Below are positions 1 through 9,814 of a stretch of DNA of 64,000 nucleotides, one piece after another. Below the pieces are notes generated by a model, which saw only the letters and a list, made by a program, of their open reading frames with translations, ran no database searches and was not told where the DNA came from. The stretch covers positions 187,376 to 251,375 of the forward strand of contig NZ_VEGI01000005.1 in assembly GCF_007679325.1 (NCBI RefSeq), written 5' to 3'. Position 1 is the stretch's first letter. Every line of letters starts with the position of its first letter. This DNA comes from Arthrobacter sp. U41. Its GTDB lineage: Bacteria > Actinomycetota > Actinomycetes > Actinomycetales > Micrococcaceae. The position numbers were made by a program, and so were the translations under genes.

Positions 1-365
1 CGGGTTCCCTCGGGGTAGATGCCCAGGAGCGAGCCGTTCTTCAGTACGTCCATGCCGGCATCGAGCGAGCGCGCGGACGCGGCCCCGCCGGAACGGTCCA
101 TCGGCAGCTGGTTGGTGAGCCGGAAGAACGTGGCCGTCAGCCTGCCCTTGATCCCCTTGCCGGTGAAGTACTCCGATTTGGCGAGGAACACCACGGGCCG
201 GGGCACCATCAGCGGCATAAAAATGGAGTCCGAGAACGAGAGGTGGTTGGAGGCCAGGATGGCGGCACCCTCGGCGGGGACGTTGTCCAGGCCCTTGACC
301 CACGGCCTGAAAAGCGTCTTCAGCACCGGCCCGAGAACGAACGTCTTCATGAACCAATAAAACAC
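1..365 (-). CDS. 1-acyl-sn-glycerol-3-phosphate acyltransferase (PlsC family), 3'-truncated by window edge
   Basis: This is the N-terminal ~121 residues of a lysophospholipid acyltransferase, which would transfer an acyl chain to lysophosphatidate at the membrane in phospholipid synthesis. The family HX4D catalytic motif is visible as NHLSFSD (about residues 41-47), and the EGT substrate-binding motif lies at the window edge. A GTG start at 365 is chosen because GGAGGGG lies 8 nt upstream; an in-frame ATG at 350 has no such site. The gene diverges from the hydrolase pair starting at 477. A second PlsC-family gene lies at 16837-17610. The C-terminus is outside the window. Confidence 0.85.
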   Translation of the reverse strand, partial: MFYWFMKTFVLGPVLKTLFRPWVKGLDNVPAEGAAILASNHLSFSDSIFMPLMVPRPVVFLAKSEYFTGKGIKGRLTATFFRLTNQLPMDRSGGAASARSLDAGMDVLKNGSLLGIYPEGT

Positions 366-476
366 GTGGTGTACCCCTCCGGCAGGCGTCTGGCAGGCCC
401 CGCATCGGACCCGGCCCGGACTTCAATGACACCCTACTCTAGTGAGTTTTATCCGGAACAGTGACACGATGGGCTC
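366..476. promoter_or_regulatory. Divergent intergenic region with an imperfect inverted repeat
   Basis: This 111-bp region separates plsC (minus) from the hydrolase pair (plus) and must carry both promoters. It contains TACTC-N4-GAGTT near 432-445, an inverted repeat with one mismatch. The repeat resembles the TACT-N4-AGTA element upstream of the acyl-CoA ligase at 4115-4126. I infer a possible shared lipid-metabolism operator; no regulator is identified. Confidence 0.3.
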
Positions 477-1301
477 ATGACCGGAAGCAGCTCTCCCGTG
501 GCGCCCGCAGCGTTCAGTTACCCCGGCCACGGCGGCAACGCGGGCATCGGTGTGGCCATCTGCCACGGCTTCACCGGCAGCCCCCTCAGCGTCCTCCCCT
601 GGGCCGAACACCTGGCCCGCGAGGGCTTCGCCGTATCCGTCCCGCTGCTGCCCGGACACGGCACGGACTGGCGCGACCTCGCCCGCCACGGGTGGCAGGA
701 CTGGTACCGGGCCTTCGAGGACGCCTACCTGGACCTCGCCGCGGGAACCCGGCACTGCTACGTGGCAGGACTCTCCATGGGCGGGACCATCGCCCTGCGC
801 GTGGCTGCCCGCCACAACGTCGCCGGGGTCGCCGTCGTCAACCCGGGGCTGAGCTTCTACGACCGCCGGGTGCGCTACATCGGCCTCCTCAAGCACGTCC
901 AGCGCACCACGGTACCGGTCCAGGAACCGAACCCGACGCCCGTCAGCACCGAGGACGGTGACTACTCGCTCACGCCGCTGGAAGCTGTCCACCAGCTGAG
1001 CAGGCTGTTCAAGACGACGCTGCGCGAACTGCCCGCCGTCGCCGCTCCGGCCCTCGTCTTCAAGTCCGCGACGGACACGGTGGTTCCGCCGTCGTCGACG
1101 GCACTGCTGCGGAAGCGGCTGGGATCGCGGGACGTTGACATCGTGGTCCTGCCGGATAGCGGCCATGTGGCAACGCTCGACGTCGACGCCCCCACGATCT
1201 TCCGGCAGTCCGTAGAGTTTTTCCGCCACCACGCAACCGCCGCCCCGCAGTCCGCGGCGTCAGCTGTCCAGTCCGCCGCCCGAGCCCCGGAGACCCCATG
1301 A
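477..1301 (+). CDS. Alpha/beta hydrolase (carboxylesterase / monoacylglycerol lipase-like)
   Basis: This 274-residue alpha/beta-hydrolase is probably a cytoplasmic esterase acting on short acyl or monoacylglycerol esters. The HGFTGSP oxyanion loop is at residues 30-36. The nucleophile elbow GLSMGG places Ser100. Asp200 (SATDTVVP) and His230 (DSGHVAT) complete the triad, and the overall length suits Est30-type carboxylesterases. There is no signal peptide. The stop overlaps the ATG of the next hydrolase by 4 nt (ATGA), so the two are translationally coupled. The substrate cannot be read from the sequence. Confidence 0.85.
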   Translation: MTGSSSPVAPAAFSYPGHGGNAGIGVAICHGFTGSPLSVLPWAEHLAREGFAVSVPLLPGHGTDWRDLARHGWQDWYRAFEDAYLDLAAGTRHCYVAGLSMGGTIALRVAARHNVAGVAVVNPGLSFYDRRVRYIGLLKHVQRTTVPVQEPNPTPVSTEDGDYSLTPLEAVHQLSRLFKTTLRELPAVAAPALVFKSATDTVVPPSSTALLRKRLGSRDVDIVVLPDSGHVATLDVDAPTIFRQSVEFFRHHATAAPQSAASAVQSAARAPETP

Positions 1302-2101
1302 CCATCCCCCTGGACCACAGCCCGTTCAGCAGCCCGTTCACCGGAACCGGCACCCGCACCGGCGTTGTGGTGTCCCATGGCTTTACCGGCAGCCCGCATG
1401 GCGTCAGGGACTGGGCCAGGTCGCTGGCCGACGCCGGCTACGCGGTGCGGACGCCGCTGCTTCCCGGCCACGGCACCAGCTGGCACGAGCTGGCACGGAC
1501 GCACTGGCAGGACTGGCACGGCGCATTGGATGCCGCGTACGTCGAGCTGGCCGAGGAATGTGAGCAGGTGGTCGTGGCCGGCCTGTCCATGGGCGGAGCG
1601 CTGGCGCTGCGGATAGCCGCCACGCGTCCGGTGGCCGGGGCCATACTGGTCAACCCCGGCCTTGTCATTGACGATCCCCGGGCACCGCTGGCGGGCGTCC
1701 TGCGATTCGTGCTGAAGAGCACCCCCGCGATCGCCAACGACATCCTGAAGGAGGGCATGGACGAGGGAGCCTACCCGCGGACGCCGGTCGCCGCGGCGTA
1801 CCAGTTGGACAGGATGTTCAAAGACACAGTGCGGTTGCTCCCCCGGATCACCGCTCCGGTGCGGGTGTACCGTTCCACGGTGGACCATGTGGTCTCCGAT
1901 TCGAGCATGCTGGCCCTGCGCCGCGGCCTGACCCGCGCCCCGCTGGAGGTGATCCGGCTGGAAAACAGCTACCACGTGGCTACGATGGACAACGATGCGC
2001 CCGAAATCTTCCGTGGCTCGGCCGAGTTCATCCGGTCGCTGGTTGCGGGAGACGCCCCGGACGCTGCCCACGCTAGCCAAAAGGACACGGCAGATGAGTA
2101 G
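1298..2101 (+). CDS. Alpha/beta hydrolase, tandem paralogue of the preceding gene
   Basis: A 267-residue alpha/beta-hydrolase clearly related to its upstream neighbour: it shares SHGFTGSP, the LLPGHGT loop, the HWQDW/GWQDW segment and GLSMGG. The predicted triad is Ser97, Asp196 and His226, so both copies look catalytically intact. It starts inside the stop codon of the previous gene and its own TAG overlaps the start of the next gene by 8 nt, giving a three-gene operon. The arrangement points to tandem duplication followed by divergence. Substrate is unknown; an esterase or lipase of acyl metabolism is most likely. Confidence 0.85.
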   Translation: MTIPLDHSPFSSPFTGTGTRTGVVVSHGFTGSPHGVRDWARSLADAGYAVRTPLLPGHGTSWHELARTHWQDWHGALDAAYVELAEECEQVVVAGLSMGGALALRIAATRPVAGAILVNPGLVIDDPRAPLAGVLRFVLKSTPAIANDILKEGMDEGAYPRTPVAAAYQLDRMFKDTVRLLPRITAPVRVYRSTVDHVVSDSSMLALRRGLTRAPLEVIRLENSYHVATMDNDAPEIFRGSAEFIRSLVAGDAPDAAHASQKDTADE

Positions 2102-2822
2102 ACCGGACTCCAACTCTCCTGATCCCGATTCATCGGATTCCCGCGCCGGCCAGGACGACGCCGTCTGGCTCGATCTGGTCGCGAGGCTGGAAGGGCGGGA
2201 CCCTGCAGCGGACCCCGTCGCCCCGGTGGTACCGGGAGCCACGGACAGCGCGGACGGGGCCGAGCGGCCGGAAGCTCCTGTGACGGACGGTGGGGACCTC
2301 GACCGCCAGAGCATCGACAGCCATGGCCTCGACGGCCCGGCAGCCCGCCGGCCGTTCAGCGACTTCGACCCGCTGGGCCTGTCCGCCGGAGCACCGATTG
2401 AACTCTCCGCCGAGGAGCGGCTCGCGCAAGGCCAGCCCTCCGGGGGTTCAACAGGGGGTTCAACAGCAGGCACACCGGGAAGCCCACCAGCCGGTACACC
2501 CGCCGGCGCGGCAGCCGCGGACGATCCCGGGGGCGCTCCGGGGCCCCGGGACTATGAGGCCGAGGACGGCGATCCGTTCATCCCGGGCGAGTTCGTGCCG
2601 GAGGAACCGCCCAGCCTCGCCGGCGCCGACCCCATGACCGTGCTGGCCTGGCTGGGCGCTGTGGGCGGTCCCGTGGCGCTCGTGATGTCGGCGATGTTCT
2701 GGCGCTCGGCCCCCTTGATGGCCATCCTCGGTATGGTGGCCGCCTTCGCGGCGTCGGTGGTCTTCCTGATCATGAAGCTGCCGGGCGAGAAGGACGAGCA
2801 CGACGACGGCGCCCGCATCTAG
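2094..2822 (+). CDS. Conserved hypothetical membrane protein with disordered N-terminus
   Basis: A 242-residue protein with no recognised enzymatic motif. The first ~170 residues are rich in Asp, Ser, Pro and Gly and look disordered. Two hydrophobic segments near the C-terminus (about residues 180-203 and 208-230) predict a hairpin membrane anchor followed by a short charged tail. ATG 2094 is chosen because AAAGGA lies just upstream and it overlaps the preceding hydrolase by 8 nt. Further upstream starts lie inside that gene. Function is unknown; the operon position suggests a link to the two hydrolases. Confidence 0.7.
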   Translation: MSRPDSNSPDPDSSDSRAGQDDAVWLDLVARLEGRDPAADPVAPVVPGATDSADGAERPEAPVTDGGDLDRQSIDSHGLDGPAARRPFSDFDPLGLSAGAPIELSAEERLAQGQPSGGSTGGSTAGTPGSPPAGTPAGAAAADDPGGAPGPRDYEAEDGDPFIPGEFVPEEPPSLAGADPMTVLAWLGAVGGPVALVMSAMFWRSAPLMAILGMVAAFAASVVFLIMKLPGEKDEHDDGARI

Positions 2823-2827
2823 CGCTG

Positions 2828-3919
2828 CTAGCTGTGCATCCGGCTGCTGACCCGGGACAGGTCCGCAGCACCAATCAGGCCGGCATTCGGCCCGAGGGCC
2901 GCCAGGTCGATTTCCGCCGCGGGCCGGAAACCCCGGCCGGTCAGGTTCCGGGCGAAGGCCTTCCGGGCCGGGCCCACCAGCAGTTCTCCTGCGTCGCAGA
3001 GTCCGCCGCCGATCACGAACTTGCCCGGATCGAGGGCGGCTGCGAGATTGGCGAGTCCCAGTCCGAGCCACTCCCCGACGTCCTCGAGCAGCTCCCGGGA
3101 GGTGGCGTCCCCCGCCTTCGCCAGTTCGGTGACAATCACTCCGGTGATGCGCTCCGCGTGGCCGTCCACCGCTTTAAGCAGTTCCTGGGCCACCGGCGAG
3201 TTGGCGGCGGCAAGCTCCCGGGCTTCCCTGCCAAGCGCATTGCCGGACGCGTACTGCTCCCAGCAGCCTCGGTTTCCGCACTCGCAGCGGTGGCCGCCCG
3301 GCATGATGATCTGGTGGCCGAACTCCCCGGCCACGCCGAAGCGCCCGCGTTCCAGCCGGCCGTCCATCACCATGGCACCACCGATTCCGGTGCCGAGCGT
3401 GATGCAGACCAGGCGGTTCTGGCCCTGCCCGGCGCCGAAACGCCATTCCGCCCAGGCGGCCGCATCGGCGTCGTTGGTCAGCAGTACGGGCCGGCGGAGC
3501 AGGCGCTGCAGGTTGTCCCGGAGCGGCTCGTTGCGCCACGCCAGGTGGGGGCTGAACAGCACGGTGCCGCCGTCGAGGTCCATCCAGCCGGCCGCACCAA
3601 TCCCGACCGACCAGATCCGGTGGCCCGCGCCCAATTCCTCCACCAGTTCAACAATGACCTGCTCCACCGCCCGGGGATCATTGCCCGGAGTGGACCGCTT
3701 GGCCTGGGCGAGGATCCTGCCGTCCGCGTCCACCACGCCGGCCGCGACCTTGGTGCCGCCGATGTCCACACCGATGGCGAGGCCCTTCCGGCCAAGCCGC
3801 AGATGCTCCCGGAATCCGTGGCCGGCCTGTCCGGCAGCCGCCCCGGCAAGGGTCCGGCGCCGCCAGGCGGCGGTCCTGCGATACGGGCCGGGCTGCTGTC
3901 CGGGTGTAGGTGTGTGCAT
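2828..3919 (-). CDS. ROK family glucokinase
   Basis: A 363-residue ROK sugar kinase, expected to phosphorylate glucose with ATP in the cytoplasm. The phosphate-binding DIGGTK motif begins at about residue 52. The ROK zinc motif CxCGxxGCxE appears as CECGNRGCWE in the middle of the protein. A ~47-residue basic extension precedes the kinase fold, longer than usual for the family. ATG 3919 is preferred; the frame is open upstream to 3988 but without a good ribosome site. The gene converges on the membrane-protein gene ending at 2822. Sugar specificity beyond glucose is not proven. Confidence 0.85.
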   Translation of the reverse strand: MHTPTPGQQPGPYRRTAAWRRRTLAGAAAGQAGHGFREHLRLGRKGLAIGVDIGGTKVAAGVVDADGRILAQAKRSTPGNDPRAVEQVIVELVEELGAGHRIWSVGIGAAGWMDLDGGTVLFSPHLAWRNEPLRDNLQRLLRRPVLLTNDADAAAWAEWRFGAGQGQNRLVCITLGTGIGGAMVMDGRLERGRFGVAGEFGHQIIMPGGHRCECGNRGCWEQYASGNALGREARELAAANSPVAQELLKAVDGHAERITGVIVTELAKAGDATSRELLEDVGEWLGLGLANLAAALDPGKFVIGGGLCDAGELLVGPARKAFARNLTGRGFRPAAEIDLAALGPNAGLIGAADLSRVSSRMHS

Positions 3920-4114
3920 GATTCCCCATCCTATTCTCCGGAGCGCCCCGGCGGGGGCCGCGTCGCCCGGCCACTCCGGTGGGCGCATGACCTGACAGAC
4001 GGGCGCGCGCAGGCGGGCGGCGCTCCGACGGCGGCAGCCGCGGCTCCGGTCATGCGCCTCCGGTCCTGCTCCGGGACCCGCCGCTGGCGCCGCGGCTTTA
4101 CCAAACCGTAAGGT

Positions 4115-4126
4115 TACTCACCAGTA
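4115..4126. promoter_or_regulatory. Putative operator upstream of the acyl-CoA ligase (TACT-N4-AGTA)
   Basis: TACTCACCAGTA, within GTTACTCACCAGTAGA, is an inverted repeat with TACT/AGTA arms, about 85 bp before the FadD start. TetR-family regulators of fatty-acid metabolism in actinobacteria bind elements of broadly similar TTACT...AGTAA form; I recall this from general knowledge and have not checked it. The element is visible, the assignment is inference. Confidence 0.35.
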
Positions 4127-4210
4127 GATGTGGTGGAACACACATCTCTCGGCCCACATACTAGTGTTAGTCGTACCCCTCGCGGGTCTATGGATATCAA
4201 AGGAGCTAAC

Positions 4211-6031
<1,821 letters not shown>

Positions 6032-6040
6032 GCACAACGG

Positions 6041-6076
6041 CAAAGGGACCCTCCGCATCAGCGGAGGGTCCCTTTG
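6041..6076. terminator. Bidirectional rho-independent terminator between fadD and pyc
   Basis: A perfect 15-bp stem (AAAGGGACCCTCCGC with its complement), loop ATCA, flanked by A-rich and T-rich ends. It lies between convergent genes and can serve both the acyl-CoA ligase and pyruvate carboxylase. Confidence 0.9.
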
Positions 6077-6105
6077 TGTGTCCGGCTCGGGGTTGTTCGC
6101 TGCCG

Positions 6106-9100
6106 CTATTCGACAACCAGCAGCAGGTCACCGCCCTGGACCTGTTCGATCGCACCGACGGCGAGGCGCGAGACCGTGCCGGCGACCGGCGTCGTAATGG
6201 ACGCTTCCATCTTCATGGCCTCGATCGTAGCGACGGTATCGCCGGCCTTGACCGCTTCCCCGGCCTTGACGGTCAGGGTGACGGCTCCGGCGAACGGTGC
6301 GGCCACCTGGCCCGGCTGGGAGGTGTCGGCGCGTTCGGCGGCCTTGACGTTGCTGATCACGGAACGGTCGCGGACCGACACCGGCCGGGACTGGCCGTTG
6401 AGCGTGCACATGACGGTGCGCATGCCTTTCTCATCGGGCTCGGAAACCGCTTCGAGCGACGCGATCAGGTTGACGCCCTTCTCCAGCTCGATCTCGTGCT
6501 CGGCGCCGCGCTGCAGGCCGAAGAGGTAGTCGCGGGTGTCCAGGACCGAGAGGTTGCCGTAGGTCTCCACGCTCTTCTGGTAGTCCTTGGTGGGGCCCGC
6601 GAAGAGCAGCCGGTTGAGGGTCTGCTGCACGGTCTTGGAATCGGACTTGAGCGCGGCACTGTCCTCGGCGCTGAGCTCCACGTCGCGGAGCTTCACCGTC
6701 CGCCCCTGCAGGGCCTTGGTGCGGAACGGCTCCGGCCAGCCCCCCGGAGGATCGCCCAGTTCACCGGACAGGAACCCGATCACGGAATCCGGGATGTCAT
6801 ACTTCTGCGGGTTCTCGTTGAAGTCCGCGGGATCGGCGTTGAGGCCCACGAGGTGCAGGGCGAGGTCGCCGACGACCTTGGAGGACGGAGTGACCTTGAC
6901 CAGCCGGCCGAGGATGCGGTCCGCCGCGGTGTACATGTCCTCGATGGCCTCGAACCGTTCGCCGAGCCCCAGCGCCATGGCCTGCTGGCGCAGGTTGGAG
7001 AGCTGGCCGCCGGGGATCTCGTGCTGGTAGACCCGTCCGGTGGGTCCCGGGAGGCCGGACTCGAAGGGTGCGTAGACCCGGCGCACGGCTTCCCAGTACG
7101 GTTCCAGGGCACACACATTGGCCAGGTTCAGTCCGGTGTCGCGGGGCGTGTGGGCCAGGGCCGCAACCAGGGCGGAGGCGGAGGGCTGGCTGGTGGTGCC
7201 GGCCAGTGAGGCGGATGCCACGTCCACGGCGTCCACGCCGGCATCGACGGCCGCCAGCAGTGTTGCCAGCTGCCCGCCCGCGGTGTCGTGCGTGTGCAGG
7301 TGCACCGGGAGGCTGAAGCGTTCGCGCAGTGCCGACACCAGCCGGGCGGCGGCGGCGGGACGCAGCAGGCCTGCCATGTCCTTGATCGCCAGGATGTGCG
7401 CGCCGGCGTCGACGATCTTCTGGGCGAGCTCGAGGTAGTAGTCCAGGGTGTAGAGCGTCTCGTCCGGGTCCAGCATGTCCGCGGTGTAGCACAGGGCCAC
7501 TTCGGCGACGGCCGTGCCGGTCTCGCGGACGGCGCGGATGGCCGGGGCCATCTGGTTGACGTCGTTGAGTGCATCGAAGATGCGGAAGATGTCGATGCCG
7601 GTAGCGGCGGCCTCGTTGACGAAGGCAACCGTGACTTCCTCCGGGTACGGGGTGTAACCGACCGTGTTGCGGCCGCGGAGGAGCATCTGCAGGCAGACGT
7701 TCGGCAGGGCTTTGCGCAGTGCGGCGAGCCGGTCCCAGGGATCCTCGCCCAGGAAACGGAGGGCGACGTCGTAGGTGGCACCGCCCCAGGCCTCGACGGA
7801 AAGCAGTTCCGGGAGGAGCTTGGAGACGGCGGGTCCGGCTGCCACGAGGTCGCGGGTGCGGACCCGGGTGGCCAGCAGGGACTGGTGGGCGTCGCGGAAC
7901 GTTGTGTCCGTGACGGCGACGGCGCCCTGGGCGCGCAGTGCCGCCGCGAAGCCTTCCGGCCCCAGTTCCAGCAGCCGCTGGCGGGAGCCCGGCTGGGCCG
8001 CGGCCTCGTCCAGGGCCGGGAGCTTGGCGGCGGGATCGCTGTGGACGGTGATTTCGCCGTTGGGCTTGTTCACCGTGACCTCGGCAAGCCAGGTCAGCAG
8101 CTTGGTGCCGCGGTCCGCCGACACCCGTGCTTTGAGCAGCTCGGGGCGTTCGTCGATGAACGAGGTGGCCACGTTGCCGGCAATGAAGTCGGCATCGTCC
8201 AGGACGGCCTGCAGGAACGAGATGTTGGTGGAGACGCCGCGGATGCGGAACTCGGCGAGGGCCCGGCGGGCACGGGCGACGGCGGCCGGGTATTCGCGGC
8301 CGCGGCAGGTCAGCTTGACCAGCATCGAGTCGAAGTGCGGGCTGATCTCGGCGCCGGAGTAGACGGTGCCGCCGTCGAGCCGGACGCCTGCGCCGCCGGC
8401 CGAGCGGTAGCCGGTGATCTTGCCGACGTCGGGCCGGAAGCCGTTGGCCGGGTCCTCAGTGGTGATACGACACTGCAGGGCGGCGCCCTTGAGCTGGACC
8501 GTCTCCTGGGAGAGTCCCAGGTCCGCGAGGGTCTCTCCGGAGGCGATGCGCAGCTGGGCCTGGACGAGGTCGACGTCGGTGACTTCCTCGGTGACGGTGT
8601 GCTCGACCTGGATCCGCGGGTTCATTTCGATGAAGACGTGCTGGCCAGCCCTCTCGCCCACAGTGTCGACGAGGAACTCCACCGTGCCGGCGTTGACGTA
8701 GTTCAGAGCCTTGGCGAACTTCACGGCGTCGCGGTACAGCGCCTGCCGGATGCCTTCGTCGAGGTTCGGCGCCGGGGCGATCTCGATGACCTTCTGGTGG
8801 CGGCGCTGGATGGAGCAGTCGCGTTCGAAGAGGTGCATCACGTTGCCCTCCGCGTCGGCCAGGATCTGGACCTCGATGTGGCGGGGGCGGAGGACCGCCT
8901 GCTCCAGGAACATGGTGGGGTCGCCGAAGGCCGCGTCGGCTTCGCGCATGGCGGCCTGCAGGGCTTCGGGCAGGGCCTCGCGGGTGTCGACGCGGCGCAT
9001 GCCGCGCCCGCCGCCGCCGGCGACGGCCTTGGCGAAAATGGGGAACCCGATCTCGTCGGCGGCGGCGATCAGCTCATCGAGGTCCTTAGAGGGCTGGCTG

Positions 9101-9501
9101 GATTTCAGGACTGGCACGCCGGCCTTGCGGGCCGCCTCAAGCGCTGCGACCTTGTTGCCGGCGAGTTCCAGGACCTCGGCGGGAGGGCCTACGAAGGTGA
9201 TGCCGGCCGCGGCGGCGGACCGGGCCAGGCGCGGGTTCTCGGAGAGGAAGCCGTAGCCGGGGTAAATGGCGTCGGCCCCGGCTTCCTTGGCCACCCGCAC
9301 CACTTCGTCAACGTCGAGGTACGCCCGGACAGGGTGGCCCTCGTCACCGATCAGGTAGGCCTCGTCGGCTTTCTGACGGTGGATTGAGTTGCGGTCCTCG
9401 TGCGGGAAGACTGCCACGGTTTTGGCGCCAAGTTCGTAGCCGGCGCGGAAGGCACGGATCGCGATTTCGCCGCGGTTGGCCACCAGAATCTTCGAAAACA
9501 T
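6106..9501 (-). CDS. pyc: Pyruvate carboxylase
   Basis: A 1131-residue biotin enzyme converting pyruvate, bicarbonate and ATP to oxaloacetate, the main anaplerotic step. Domains run as in single-chain PycA proteins: biotin carboxylase (about 1-450, with the glycine-rich GGGGRGMR loop and IEMNPRIQVEH), carboxyltransferase (about 530-800), the PYC/OADA conserved region, and a C-terminal biotinyl domain. The biotin attachment site is EAMKM with Lys1097. The ATG has AGGAGAAGT directly upstream. The gene is transcribed alone; the terminator at 6041-6076 ends it, and a CRP/GlxR-like palindrome lies about 80 bp upstream. Confidence 0.97.
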   Translation of the reverse strand: MFSKILVANRGEIAIRAFRAGYELGAKTVAVFPHEDRNSIHRQKADEAYLIGDEGHPVRAYLDVDEVVRVAKEAGADAIYPGYGFLSENPRLARSAAAAGITFVGPPAEVLELAGNKVAALEAARKAGVPVLKSSQPSKDLDELIAAADEIGFPIFAKAVAGGGGRGMRRVDTREALPEALQAAMREADAAFGDPTMFLEQAVLRPRHIEVQILADAEGNVMHLFERDCSIQRRHQKVIEIAPAPNLDEGIRQALYRDAVKFAKALNYVNAGTVEFLVDTVGERAGQHVFIEMNPRIQVEHTVTEEVTDVDLVQAQLRIASGETLADLGLSQETVQLKGAALQCRITTEDPANGFRPDVGKITGYRSAGGAGVRLDGGTVYSGAEISPHFDSMLVKLTCRGREYPAAVARARRALAEFRIRGVSTNISFLQAVLDDADFIAGNVATSFIDERPELLKARVSADRGTKLLTWLAEVTVNKPNGEITVHSDPAAKLPALDEAAAQPGSRQRLLELGPEGFAAALRAQGAVAVTDTTFRDAHQSLLATRVRTRDLVAAGPAVSKLLPELLSVEAWGGATYDVALRFLGEDPWDRLAALRKALPNVCLQMLLRGRNTVGYTPYPEEVTVAFVNEAAATGIDIFRIFDALNDVNQMAPAIRAVRETGTAVAEVALCYTADMLDPDETLYTLDYYLELAQKIVDAGAHILAIKDMAGLLRPAAAARLVSALRERFSLPVHLHTHDTAGGQLATLLAAVDAGVDAVDVASASLAGTTSQPSASALVAALAHTPRDTGLNLANVCALEPYWEAVRRVYAPFESGLPGPTGRVYQHEIPGGQLSNLRQQAMALGLGERFEAIEDMYTAADRILGRLVKVTPSSKVVGDLALHLVGLNADPADFNENPQKYDIPDSVIGFLSGELGDPPGGWPEPFRTKALQGRTVKLRDVELSAEDSAALKSDSKTVQQTLNRLLFAGPTKDYQKSVETYGNLSVLDTRDYLFGLQRGAEHEIELEKGVNLIASLEAVSEPDEKGMRTVMCTLNGQSRPVSVRDRSVISNVKAAERADTSQPGQVAAPFAGAVTLTVKAGEAVKAGDTVATIEAMKMEASITTPVAGTVSRLAVGAIEQVQGGDLLLVVE

Positions 9502-9814
9502 ACTTCTCCTGCATCATCGCGGGTGTATCTGTAATTGGTCACAGTGTCCAAGACGTGAACGGGCAAACACAAACTATTGTGTCGACCGTCACAGGGACGT
9601 GCGTCACGTAGGGATACCGGATTAGCCAGGGCGGCCTGCGCCCCTGGTGGAAGCTTATCCATGATCTGCCGCCCCGGCACCCGATGAGGCAGGTTTCCCC
9701 GGGACGGCAACATATGATGAGTGGGTGGGTGGCGCATGCTCGCCCCGGCTCCGGAGAACGCAGGAGCCGGCAGGACCCCGTCCCGGCAACCGGCGTTAGG
9801 TATTGGTTTTTCAA
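9502..9814. promoter_or_regulatory. pyc/parA divergent promoter region with palindromes
   Basis: This 313-bp region has no supported gene and must contain the pyc (minus) and parA (plus) promoters. Two overlapping palindromes are visible: ACACAA-ACTA-TTGTGT at 9567-9582 and TGTGT-N6-TCACA at 9578-9593. The second matches the CRP/GlxR consensus TGTGA-N6-TCACA at nine of ten defined positions. cAMP-responsive control of pyc is inference. A TAGGTAT box at 9797-9803 could be a -10 element for a short or leaderless parA transcript. Confidence 0.4.

Noticed and set aside
2834..4111. A 425-codon frame opposite the ROK kinase
   Set aside because: Shadow of a gene with intact kinase and zinc motifs.
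7288..9387. A 699-codon open frame antisense to pyruvate carboxylase
   Set aside because: Composition (Gly, Val, Asp, Arg) is that of a shadow frame, and pyc is unmistakable.
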